From NCBI GenBank assembly GCA_030065855.1, contig JASJCT010000003.1, forward strand, positions 1 through 64,000: a stretch of 64,000 bases of DNA. The letters run 5' to 3'. A program made the position numbers and the translations under genes. This document shows positions 6,606 to 13,929 of this stretch, one piece after another. The notes below the pieces were generated by a model. The model ran no database searches, had not been told where the DNA came from, and saw nothing but the letters and a program-made list of their open reading frames with translations. The DNA comes from Myxococcota bacterium (GTDB taxonomy: Bacteria > Myxococcota_A > Polyangia > JAAYKL01). Every line of letters starts with the position of its first letter. Positions within the stretch are counted from its first letter, which is position 1.

Positions 6606-8000
6606 TCACGGGACCGGGTAGTTGCAGAAGTTTGAAAGATCAGATCCAACACACTCCCCTGGACACCAGTTATCTTGAGGCCCCTCATCCCAGCAACGAT
6701 AAGTGCACCGGAGACCGATATTACCTTGAAAGTCGTGACAGTAAGCATCGAGAATTCCACCATTAGGACTCCCGCCATCCCCATCTACGCTGCATTCATG
6801 ATTAGATCCTGAACACTCCTCCCCGAACCTTTTGAGCGAAAAGCAACTGGCGGCTGGCACGGGCGACCAGGCGTAGATGGTGCCTTTTTTCACGCACTCC
6901 ACTCCTGCGGATGCTGCCTGTTCGGTCTGGACGTCGCACTTTCGCAGACAGGCATTGTGGATGTTAGCCCCTTGGGAAATATCAGCCACACACACGAACT
7001 CTTCCCAAGGGCAGTCTTCGTCTTGCGTGCAGCTAACGGTTGGCTCCATTAGATCTACCCAGCAGGTGCAGGTTTTATCCGGGGTGCAGGCGCCCAGGGG
7101 CGAGTCGAATGGGGGAATTGGACCGCTCGAGCGGCAGTCAGCGTGGGTTAGGCACTCTACACAGATGCCAGCCGTCTCATCGCACACTGGCGTGGATGGG
7201 TATTGGGGTCCACAAATATCCTCCTCGCTGCAGCTCTTGCAGTAGTGATCTTGCGAACAGATGGATAGTTCAGGCTCGGGACAGTCGTTCCTGCTTGCAC
7301 AACAGGGCTTGCCCGGCTCGCAGCAGACTTCGTTTTGGCAGTGGCCAGACTGGCAGTCGCCCGGCTCGTTGCACGTGCCTCCGTTTGCCTGGTCCTCGTT
7401 GCAATACCCTGTGTCGCAGTGATACCCTTCAATGCATAGATCGTCGTTGTCGTCCGGATCTGCACACGTGCTGTTGCAGTGGAACTTCCCTGTATCGCAC
7501 ACGTACGGACTACACTGGTCTGATTCATCTGCGTTGCAACATTTCTTGCCTTGCTCGCAACAGATGTCGTTGTCGCAATGCCCAGAATCGCACTGTTCAT
7601 CCCCCTGACAGGTCCCTCCGTTGGGAATGAGACCTGTGTCCGTTTCTGTGTCCGTGTTTGTGTCCGTATCTGTGTCGGTATCTGTGTCTGTGTCTGTGTC
7701 GGTATCCGTATCGGTATCAGTGTCAGTGTCTGTGTCGGTATCCGTATCGGTATCCGTCCCGGTTTCAGAATCAGAATCCGTATCTGTGTCCGTGTCCGTG
7801 TCGGTATCTGTATCCGTATCAGTATCTGACGCGGAACTCGTGTCTGAACCTGACCCAGCGTCTGAAGTCGTGTGGTCTCTGACGCAGGCAGGGATATGGC
7901 AAAAAAGGAATAGGAGGAGAGCAGTCTGTTTGAAAAAGTTGAAGACGGAGGTCGATGATCCTGGACGGGTCCGCCTACGCCGAGCCTCCGGCGGGATCAT
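6606..8000 (-). CDS. Cys-rich surface lipoprotein with DT linker; start supplied by the repeat
   Basis: The hydrophobic core and lipobox (ALLLFLFCHIPAC) are followed by VRDHTTSD, a long (DT)n/(DS)n linker and a head of about 300 residues. The head is packed with Cys-containing knots (DEQCDSGHCDNDICCEQG, ECLTHADCRSS, CTPDKTCTCW). It is closely similar to that of the next gene (8144-9505), whereas the signal/lipobox segment resembles the lipoprotein at 502-2157, so the gene looks like a mosaic. The frame stays open to 8165, but the only start close to the signal peptide is the ATG at 7998-8000, which lies inside palindromic repeat E; the Arg-rich n-region (RRRRTRPG) would then be encoded by the repeat. 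Probably extracellular; function unknown. Confidence 0.75.
   Translation of the reverse strand: MIPPEARRRRTRPGSSTSVFNFFKQTALLLFLFCHIPACVRDHTTSDAGSGSDTSSASDTDTDTDTDTDTDTDTDSDSETGTDTDTDTDTDTDTDTDTDTDTDTDTDTDTDTDTNTDTETDTGLIPNGGTCQGDEQCDSGHCDNDICCEQGKKCCNADESDQCSPYVCDTGKFHCNSTCADPDDNDDLCIEGYHCDTGYCNEDQANGGTCNEPGDCQSGHCQNEVCCEPGKPCCASRNDCPEPELSICSQDHYCKSCSEEDICGPQYPSTPVCDETAGICVECLTHADCRSSGPIPPFDSPLGACTPDKTCTCWVDLMEPTVSCTQDEDCPWEEFVCVADISQGANIHNACLRKCDVQTEQAASAGVECVKKGTIYAWSPVPAASCFSLKRFGEECSGSNHECSVDGDGGSPNGGILDAYCHDFQGNIGLRCTYRCWDEGPQDNWCPGECVGSDLSNFCNYPVP
7627..7868 (-). repeat. Low-complexity hexamer tract encoding the (DT)n linker
   Basis: Nearly pure alternation of GTNTC[CGT] hexamers on the + strand within the lipoprotein 6606-8000. 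Confidence 0.9.
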
Positions 8001-8113
8001 CGACTTTCGAGTTTGTTTTATCTTAAATTTTTCTAAAAGAAGACAAGAATGAAGACGGGGGTCGAAAATCCCGCCGGATTCCGAGGAGGCGGACACGTCA
8101 ATCGATTTTCGAA
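7951..8113. repeat. Palindromic interspersed repeat, copy E (full element)
   Basis: GTCGATGATCCTGGACGGGTCCGCC..CCTCCGGCGGGATCATCGACTTTCGAG, an AT-rich centre (TTTGTTTTATCTTAAAT...GAATGAAGACGG), and the inverted arm CCGCCGGATTCCGAGGAGGCGGACACGTC, closed by ATCGATTTTCGAAAT. It overlaps the 5' end of the lipoprotein at 6606-8000 and sits 30 bases from the end of the one at 8144-9505. Confidence 0.85.
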
Positions 8114-8143
8114 ATTGGGATAATTTTGAGCAGCGGGAAGGCA

Positions 8144-9505
8144 TCACGGGGCCAAGTAGTTGCAAACACTATAGTTCTCAAGACACACCCCTGGGCACCA
8201 CGCATCCTGGGGGTTACCCTGGTAAAAACACTCGTACGTGCAGCGGTAGCCGATGTTGCTGTCAAAGTAATGGCAGATACCGTCCTGGAAACCGCCTGCG
8301 TCGTCAACGCTGCAGGCAGAATCAGCGCCTGTGTCCGGGCACTCCTCCCCAAAGCGCTTGAACGAGAAACAGCTGGCCGTGGGGATGGGGGACCACACGT
8401 GATTTCCATCCTTTTCCACGCATTCCAGCCCGTCGGATGGGGCCTGCGTTGCCTGGACTTCGCACTTTCTTAGGCAGGCTACGTGGGGGTTCGGGCTTCC
8501 GTTATTGAAATCTACCACACACACAAATTCAAGGGGGCAGTAGTCTTCACTTTCACTGCAGTTGAGGGTTGGTTCCGATGGATCTGCCCAGCAGGTGCAG
8601 GTTTTGTCTGGGGTGCAGGCACCCAGGGGCGAGTCGAACGGGGGAATTGCTCCGCTTGCCCTGCAGTCTGCGTGGGTTAGGCACTCTACGCAGATGCCGG
8701 GCCCTTCATCGCACACTGGGGTGGATGGGTATTGGGGTGCACAAATATCCTCCTCGCTGCAGCTCTTGCAGTAGTGATCTTGTGAGCAGATGGATACCTC
8801 TGGCTCGGGACAGTCGTTCTTGCTTGCACAGCAGGTCTTGCCTTGCTCGCAGCAGACTTCGTTCTGGCAGTGGCCAGACTGGCAGTCACTGGGCTCGTTA
8901 CAGGTGTTTCCGTCTACTAGGTCCTCGTAGCAAAACCCTTCGTCGCAGTGATAGTCTGCTACGCATAGGGCGTCGTTGTCGTCGGGGTTCGCGCACGTGC
9001 TGTTGCAGTGGAAGTTAACTGTATCGCACACGTACGGGCTACACTGGTCCTGCTCGTCTGCCTTGCAACAGGTCTTGCCTGGATTGCAACAAATGTCGTT
9101 GTCGCAATGCCCGGATTCGCACTGTTCATCCCCTCCACAGGTTCCGCCGTTGGGAATGGGACCTGTGTCCGTTTCTGTGTCCGTGTCCGTATCGGTATCA
9201 GTGTCCGTATCCGTGTCCGTATCGGTATCTGAATCCGTGTCCGTATCCGTATCCGTATCTGAATCCGTGTCCGTGTCTGTATCGGTATCTGTATCCGTCC
9301 CGGTGTCAGAGTCAGAATCCGTATCTGTGTCCGTGTCCGTGTCGGTATCCGTATCCGTATCCGTATCTGACGCGGAACTCGTGTCTGAATCTGACCCCCC
9401 ATCGCTGGGCGCGAGCTCGTCTGGGTTGGACCCTAGAAAACACCCCGCCGTGAAAACCGCGACCCCAAGCCAGACCCATTTTGTTAATGTTATCAAGTTC
9501 CCCAT
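8144..9505 (-). CDS. Cys-rich surface lipoprotein with DT linker (paralogue of 6606-8000)
   Basis: A 453-residue protein. The signal peptide is MGNLITLTKWVWLGVAVF followed by lipobox TAGC (Cys 22), then a (DT)n linker (about 40-115) and a Cys-rich head that is collinear with the neighbouring paralogue (NGGTCGGDEQCESGHCDNDI..., CECTHADCRASG-like, CTPDKTCTCW, C-terminal SVCNYLAP). The start has GGAG and AAGGGAAG upstream. Repeated short motifs CxxxxDCQSGHCxxxxCC suggest disulfide-rich knots exposed outside the cell. Its lipobox region differs from the three upstream lipoproteins while the head is shared with one of them, which fits domain shuffling through the linker. Function unknown. Confidence 0.85.
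   Translation of the reverse strand: MGNLITLTKWVWLGVAVFTAGCFLGSNPDELAPSDGGSDSDTSSASDTDTDTDTDTDTDTDTDSDSDTGTDTDTDTDTDTDSDTDTDTDTDSDTDTDTDTDTDTDTDTDTETDTGPIPNGGTCGGDEQCESGHCDNDICCNPGKTCCKADEQDQCSPYVCDTVNFHCNSTCANPDDNDALCVADYHCDEGFCYEDLVDGNTCNEPSDCQSGHCQNEVCCEQGKTCCASKNDCPEPEVSICSQDHYCKSCSEEDICAPQYPSTPVCDEGPGICVECLTHADCRASGAIPPFDSPLGACTPDKTCTCWADPSEPTLNCSESEDYCPLEFVCVVDFNNGSPNPHVACLRKCEVQATQAPSDGLECVEKDGNHVWSPIPTASCFSFKRFGEECPDTGADSACSVDDAGGFQDGICHYFDSNIGYRCTYECFYQGNPQDAWCPGVCLENYSVCNYLAP
9160..9400 (-). repeat. Low-complexity hexamer tract encoding the (DT)n linker
   Basis: GTNTC[CGT] hexamer alternation within the lipoprotein 8144-9505, interrupted by a few GAATCN (Asp-Ser) units. Confidence 0.9.
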
Positions 9506-9526
9506 CTTCCCTTGTCTCCTAGTCTA

Positions 9527-10381
9527 CTAAAACCACCCCTCTATCCCCATCATACCACCCCCCCATGTCGGGGTGACACTGAATTTTGCCCTTGTTTTGT
9601 CTTTTTTGTTCCTGTTGTCGAAGTCGGTCAAAAAGAACAGAATCGCTGTGGTTATCGCCCCGGCAGCAGCGGTCCCCAGGAGCACGCCGTCTACTATCCT
9701 CAAGGTCTTTAGCCCTTCGATTTGCTTTGGCGTTGCCTTGCCGTCGATATCCCTTGACCTCGCATATCCCGTGATTTCCACCGCTGTCCAACTGAGGGCC
9801 AGCGCACTGGTGATGCCCGCACTTAGGTAGAACGGCAGGGGATCTAGCTTGTTCCCCCTGGCCCGGGGCTTTGGGGTAGGCCCGGCCCGCTCCTCTCCGC
9901 CAGTATCAGGCGCCCTCGTCTGCTGCAGTACTGACGCGATATTGCCGTAGATGTCGTCCCTTAGCCTTTCCTTATTGCCAAATACATTGGCGGTCAGCGT
10001 TTTTCCCCTGGCATATGCGACGGTCAGCTCGAACCGCGCCTCCTTGTCCACAACCGACACGGCAAGGGCGTTGGCGGCGCCGAGCCGCGCGATAAGCGTC
10101 TCTAGACATTCGGCATCGCGGCACGATCCAGGACGGCTCCCCTCTAAACTCGCGAGCACCCGCTGAACCCGGTCTTGATCGACCACGCTCATGTCGGCTT
10201 CCTTGACCGCGTGCTTGATGATGGTCCAGATGGCGTCGATGTCCTTCTGGGATTGCACCCCGGTCCGCCCTACCTCGTAGGTCACAGGCAATACCGCTAC
10301 CTGACCCTGACTCGCCACAGCAGGCAGCACCGCCAAGAACACCGTTGCAAAAGCAGCAAATGACGAGAGCATGTGCATCAT
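9527..10381 (-). CDS. Exported protein with two C-terminal membrane segments, unknown function
   Basis: A 284-residue protein. The N-terminal signal peptide (MMHMLSSFAAFATVFLAVLPAVASQG) is followed by an alpha/beta region of about 130 residues (VAVLPVTYEVG...VVDQDRVQRVLASLEGS...CRDAECLETLIARLGAANALAVSVVDK). Its layout recalls the CsgG/LpoB-type periplasmic domains common in myxobacterial proteins. A proline/charged linker then leads to two hydrophobic stretches (about 190-210 and 235-260). The two Cys in the CRDAEC motif could form a disulfide. Three in-frame ATGs lie close together at the start and none has a strong ribosome-binding site. It lies 21 bases upstream of the lipoprotein 8144-9505 on the same strand, so the two may be co-transcribed. 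No function is assigned. Confidence 0.75.
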   Translation of the reverse strand: MMHMLSSFAAFATVFLAVLPAVASQGQVAVLPVTYEVGRTGVQSQKDIDAIWTIIKHAVKEADMSVVDQDRVQRVLASLEGSRPGSCRDAECLETLIARLGAANALAVSVVDKEARFELTVAYARGKTLTANVFGNKERLRDDIYGNIASVLQQTRAPDTGGEERAGPTPKPRARGNKLDPLPFYLSAGITSALALSWTAVEITGYARSRDIDGKATPKQIEGLKTLRIVDGVLLGTAAAGAITTAILFFLTDFDNRNKKDKTRAKFSVTPTWGGGMMGIEGWF

Positions 10382-10450
10382 GATCAGGACGGTAATCTGT
10401 GCTCATCCCAGGGTCAAGTGCTGGTTTGAATTTGGGTCCTCACCTCGACC

Positions 10451-10559
10451 GGAGGGCCCCACCCCGGCCTTTCTCTGTGAGCGCCCCCACCCCGGCCTTT
10501 CTCTGTGAGCGCCCCCACCCCGGCCCTCCCCCGGTGGACGCTTGGACGTTGGGGGAGGG
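10451..10559. repeat. Left inverted repeat of the DUF559 element, with a 28-bp tandem duplication
   Basis: Reads from GGAGGGCCCC through ACCCCGGCCTTTCTCTGTGA to GGACGTTGGGGGAGGG. The 28-base unit beginning ACCCCGGCCTTTCTC occurs at 10461 and 10489, and a variant starts at 10517. Without the extra unit this arm is 81 bases and is the reverse complement of 10972-11052 with one mismatch noted. Confidence 0.9.
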
Positions 10560-10564
10560 GGATT

Positions 10565-10972
10565 TTAGGTTCGGACGCGCTCTCGCAGTTTCTTTTTTAT
10601 GATCTCGATAACGCCCTCTAGGTTGGTTTCAATGTCTCGATTATCAAAACGCAAGGTTTCCAAACCATGATCGTTTATTGCCTTGTCTCTCAGCTTATCC
10701 TGTTTTTGTCGCTCTTGTTCGTTGTGAATCCCGCCGTCCAGTTCGATCACCAACCCGGCATCAGCACAATAGAAATCAGCGATAAAAGGACCTATCGGAT
10801 GCTGCCTTCGGAATCGAAACCCCAACAATGATTTTTTTCTCAACCGTGTCCATAGCAACTGCTCGGTATTAGTCAGGTTTTTACGCAGCTCTCTGGCAAA
10901 GGCGATAGTTCCCCTATCCGAAGTCCGATGTGTTTTAAATCGACTGACCAATATCAGGCCACGATAGCTCAC
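10565..10972 (-). CDS. DUF559 (Vsr-like) endonuclease-domain protein
   Basis: Up to 135 residues. The signature is that of DUF559: ARELRKNLTNTEQLLWTRLR, then LLGFRFRRQHPIGPFIADFYCADAGLVIELDGGIH. The D..E.DG part is the PD-(D/E)XK-type core related to very-short-patch-repair endonucleases. The frame starts with a GTG at 10972, which touches the right inverted repeat; a TTG at 10951 is an alternative. Neither has an ideally spaced ribosome-binding site. The gene is bracketed almost exactly by near-identical 81-bp inverted repeats (10451-10559 and 10972-11052), leaving only a few bases between gene and repeat. DUF559 proteins are predicted nucleases with no established cellular role. Confidence 0.85.
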   Translation of the reverse strand: MSYRGLILVSRFKTHRTSDRGTIAFARELRKNLTNTEQLLWTRLRKKSLLGFRFRRQHPIGPFIADFYCADAGLVIELDGGIHNEQERQKQDKLRDKAINDHGLETLRFDNRDIETNLEGVIEIIKKKLRERVRT

Positions 10973-11052
10973 CCTCCCCCAACGTCAAAGCGTCCACCGG
11001 GGGAGGGCCGGGGTGGGGGCGCTCACAGAGAAAGGCCGGGGTGGGGCCCTCC
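10972..11052. repeat. Right inverted repeat of the DUF559 element
   Basis: CCCTCCCCCAACGTCAAAGC through GGGGCCCTCC, the reverse complement of the left arm with one copy of the 28-base unit. Beyond it, to about 11160, are degenerate G-rich units (GGAGGGCTGGAGGGGGCTC, GAGAGGGCCGGGGAGGGGG, CAGGAGAGGGCTCTCC) that look like decayed relatives. Confidence 0.9.
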
Positions 11053-11189
11053 CAGTGGAGGGCTGGAGGGGGCTCTTCCAGGAGAGGGCCGGGGAGGGGG
11101 TTCACAACAAATAGGGCAGGAGAGGGCTCTCCAGGGCAGGACCAGGGCGGCTCTTTGCCCGGTTATTGCGGACATAAAAAGTTTGTATA

Positions 11190-11219
11190 TTGACAATAAC
11201 TAGGAGAGACGACTACAAA
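11190..11219 (+). promoter_or_regulatory. Possible sigma-70-type promoter for korAB
   Basis: TTGACA at 11190-11195 and TACAAA at 11214-11219 are 18 bases apart, about 120 bases before the korA start, in the AT-rich stretch that follows the DUF559 element. This is sequence resemblance only. Confidence 0.3.
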
Positions 11220-11342
11220 TCGACTCATATATTCTGTTAATTCTTGCTATTATGCTTATGTTTTATGGTTTCTTAGTGGTGTTTGAAAAACGAAGAGTGT
11301 CAGTAGAACCGAAAAGACTCGCCTAAATCGACGGAGGTGACA

Positions 11343-12464
11343 ATGGGACGAGAGTTTCTCGAAGGTAACGAGGCGATTGCTGCGGCTGCCATCAAAGCGA
11401 AATGTGATTTTTTTGCTGGCTACCCCATCACCCCAGCATCGTCCATCCTGCACTACATGATCAATCTGCTGCCTGGCGTGGGTGGCAAGGCCATCCAGTG
11501 CGAAGATGAGATCGCGTCCATGGGCTACTGCATCGCGGCAGCCATGGCCGGAAGGAAGGTAATGACAGCAACCAGCGGCCCGGGGATGAGCCTATACAGC
11601 GAAAACCTCGGCTTGGCCCAAATGGGCGAGACGCCGATGGTGATCATCAACATCCAGCGCCAAGGCCCGGCAACGGGCTCGGCCACAAAGGGTGCCGAGG
11701 GGGATATTCTCTTTACCCGCTGGATTACTTCGGGCGGTATGCCGCTCATTGCGCTGAGCCCCGCCACCGTGGGCGAGGCATACGAACTGACCTACCGGGC
11801 GTTCAACCTGTCAGAGCAATATCGCGTACCGGTTGTGCTGCAAGCCAGCAAAGAAATCGGCGTCACACGGGAATCCGTGGATCTCGACGCCATCGAGCTG
11901 CCGCCGGTCTACGAACGCAAAAAGGCAAACGGCGCCAAGCCCCTTCAACATCATTTTGACAAGCTGGAAGAAGTGCCGGGCATGCTCGAGTTCGACGGCG
12001 AGCGCGTCGCCCGGTACACCACGTCGACACACGGCAAGGACGCCTACCTGTCGGCCGACCCCGGGGTCATCCAGGAGATGATCGACCACTACATCGCTAA
12101 GATCGACAGCGCCCGAAATGATATGGCCCTGTACAAACAGGATATTCAGCAGGGCGCGGAAACGCTGCTCATCAGCTATGGCATCACCGCCAGATCCGCT
12201 AAAGTGGCGGTGGATGAGGCTCGAAAGAACGGTAAAAAAGTCTCATCCCTGCAAGTCCAGTCACTCTATCCAGTCCCCACGGCAGCCATCGAGGCTGCGG
12301 CCAAGGGCGTCAGGAAGATCGTCGTTCCCGAGATGAACATGGGCCAGTATATTCGCGACGTGGAGCGGATAGTGCCCAGCGACGTGGAGGTCGTCGGCGT
12401 TAACAAAATGAATACCTATTTGATTTCCCCCACTGAAATCATTGAGAAAGGGGGTCTGCAATGA
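11343..12464 (+). CDS. korA: 2-oxoacid:ferredoxin oxidoreductase subunit alpha
   Basis: A 373-residue protein of the KorA type. It couples oxidative decarboxylation of a 2-oxoacid (2-oxoglutarate most likely) to ferredoxin reduction with CoA, in the cytoplasm. Motifs include FLEGNEAIAAAAIKA, the domain I pyrimidine-binding part GYPITPASSI, CEDEIASMGYCIAAAMAG, TATSGPGMSLYSENLGLAQMGE and NIQRQGPATG; a transketolase-C-like domain follows (LLISYGITARSAKVAVDEAR...VVPEMNMGQ). The start is ATG 11343 with GGAGGTG just upstream. The gene overlaps the next one by ATGA (12461-12464), so the two are translationally coupled. Related 2-oxoisovalerate or pyruvate enzymes cannot be excluded from sequence alone. 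Confidence 0.92.
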   Translation: MGREFLEGNEAIAAAAIKAKCDFFAGYPITPASSILHYMINLLPGVGGKAIQCEDEIASMGYCIAAAMAGRKVMTATSGPGMSLYSENLGLAQMGETPMVIINIQRQGPATGSATKGAEGDILFTRWITSGGMPLIALSPATVGEAYELTYRAFNLSEQYRVPVVLQASKEIGVTRESVDLDAIELPPVYERKKANGAKPLQHHFDKLEEVPGMLEFDGERVARYTTSTHGKDAYLSADPGVIQEMIDHYIAKIDSARNDMALYKQDIQQGAETLLISYGITARSAKVAVDEARKNGKKVSSLQVQSLYPVPTAAIEAAAKGVRKIVVPEMNMGQYIRDVERIVPSDVEVVGVNKMNTYLISPTEIIEKGGLQ

Positions 12465-13789
12465 GCGACGTCACATACCCAACCTACATGACCGAGGAAA
12501 TCGGCGCGCTGCCGTTTTGTCCGGGCTGCGGTCATATGACCCTCATCAAATCCTTGAACAAGGCCCTGGTCAAGCTGCAGCTCGATCCGGCCAAGGTGGT
12601 TATCGTCACGGATATCGGCTGTATCGGCCTGTCGGACCGGCACTTCATCACCTCTGCCTTCCACGGGCTCCACGGCCGGTCCATCACGTACTCCTGCGGT
12701 CTCAAGCTGGCCAATCCAGAGCTGACCGTGATCAACATCATGGGCGACGGGGCAGCCGGCATCGGCGGCACCCACCTGCTCAACGTGGCGCGCCGCAATA
12801 TCGGCATCACGCTGGTCATTGGCAACAACTTCAACTACGGCATGACCGGAGGCCAACACTCGGTCACCACGCCCACAGACGGCCTGACCACCACGACGCC
12901 CTGGGGCAATGTAGAAGGCCCGATGGACCTGTGCAACACGGCCATCGCAGCTGGCGCAGCCTGGACCTATCGCACCACTGTCTTCGATAAGGAGCTGTCC
13001 GATATCCTGGCCAACGCGATCAGTCAACCCGGGTTCGCCATGGTCGATGCGTGGGAGCTCTGCACGGCCTACTACTCCCCACGCAATCAGATGAAAAAGA
13101 AGGAGCTGTTCGGTTTGCTGGAATCCTACGGCCTCAAACAGGGTCTGCTTTCTGACAAGCCAAGGCCCGAATACAGCGAGCAGTATGTGACGTCGTACGA
13201 GAAAACCGGCAAGGCAGCACAAAAGGAAAAACCCAAAATCGATGTGTCGTTCAAGCACAACGTCGATCGCCAAATCGGCATCGTGATTGCGGGCAGTGCT
13301 GGGCAGAAGATCAAATCGTCATCCACCCTATTCGCAATGGGCGGTATGTACGCGGGTCTTGAAGCCACGCAAAAGGACGACTACCCGATCACCGTGATGA
13401 CCGGGCACTCGCTGGCCGAGATCATCTTCAGTCCGGAGCGCATTGAGTATACCGCCATCGAAGATCCAGACTACTTTGTGGCTATTTCAGCAGACGGCGT
13501 AAAACGGGCCAAGAAGCGCATCGAAGCGCTCCCTGCGACCTGCGTGCTTTACGCGGAAGAGTCCTTGGACCTGCCCGAAACCAAGGCCAAGGTGATCCGC
13601 CTGCCCATGATCAAGACCGCCAAGGAGGTGAGCAAGCTCTCCATCGCCGTGGTCGCGATGGGCGCGTTGCTCAAAGACAGCAAGCTCTTCCCTGTGGAGG
13701 CCTTTTCCAAGGCCATCGGCAACTTCCAAAAGCAGAAAATTGCCGAAATCAACGTAGACGCCGCAAAGGCCGGCACCGAGATGCTGTAG
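12461..13789 (+). CDS. korB: 2-oxoacid:ferredoxin oxidoreductase, beta-gamma fusion
   Basis: A 442-residue protein. Residues 1 to about 265 are the TPP-binding beta subunit: CPGCGHMTLIKSL near the N-terminus, GDGAAGIGGTHLLNVARRNI (TPP/Mg site) and NNFNYGMTGGQ. Residues from about 265 to 442 are a gamma-type domain: IGIVIAGSAGQKIKSSSTLFA, MTGHSLAEIIFSPERIEY and a Val/Ile-rich tail. KorB subunits alone are normally about 250-290 residues, so korB and korC are joined here in one reading frame. It overlaps korA by four bases. With KorA it would make a complete alpha/beta-gamma enzyme; no separate ferredoxin-like delta subunit is adjacent. Confidence 0.9.
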   Translation: MSDVTYPTYMTEEIGALPFCPGCGHMTLIKSLNKALVKLQLDPAKVVIVTDIGCIGLSDRHFITSAFHGLHGRSITYSCGLKLANPELTVINIMGDGAAGIGGTHLLNVARRNIGITLVIGNNFNYGMTGGQHSVTTPTDGLTTTTPWGNVEGPMDLCNTAIAAGAAWTYRTTVFDKELSDILANAISQPGFAMVDAWELCTAYYSPRNQMKKKELFGLLESYGLKQGLLSDKPRPEYSEQYVTSYEKTGKAAQKEKPKIDVSFKHNVDRQIGIVIAGSAGQKIKSSSTLFAMGGMYAGLEATQKDDYPITVMTGHSLAEIIFSPERIEYTAIEDPDYFVAISADGVKRAKKRIEALPATCVLYAEESLDLPETKAKVIRLPMIKTAKEVSKLSIAVVAMGALLKDSKLFPVEAFSKAIGNFQKQKIAEINVDAAKAGTEML

Positions 13790-13813
13790 TGCTCAGTCAA
13801 CCCTACTCTGTCT

Positions 13814-13903
13814 GATTTCCCCCTTGAAAAAGGGGGTTAGGGGGATTTTTAAAAGCTGCGTGGATAGTGACGAAATCCCCCCAGCCCCCTTTTCAAGGGG
13901 GAG
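13814..13903. repeat. Palindromic repeat of the CCCCCTTGAAAAAGGGGG type, copy 1
   Basis: Two hairpin arms, TTTCCCCCTTGAAAAAGGGG.. and ..CCCCCTTTTCAAGGGGGAG, are joined by a spacer with GCTGCGTGGATAGTGACGA. The reverse complement of 23816-23908 matches it closely, including the spacer, so the two copies lie in opposite orientation. It sits between the convergent 3' ends of korB and the M3 peptidase gene and could also act as a terminator. Confidence 0.9.
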
Positions 13904-13929
13904 TTTATCACCTTCCTCGCCAGGACTCG

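Noticed and set aside
10928-11203. 91-residue + strand frame rich in Gly/Arg/Pro
   Set aside because: Runs through the G-rich inverted repeat and its decayed relatives; no start signal.
12416-13273. 285-residue minus-strand frame
   Set aside because: Antisense to korB, a high-GC shadow.
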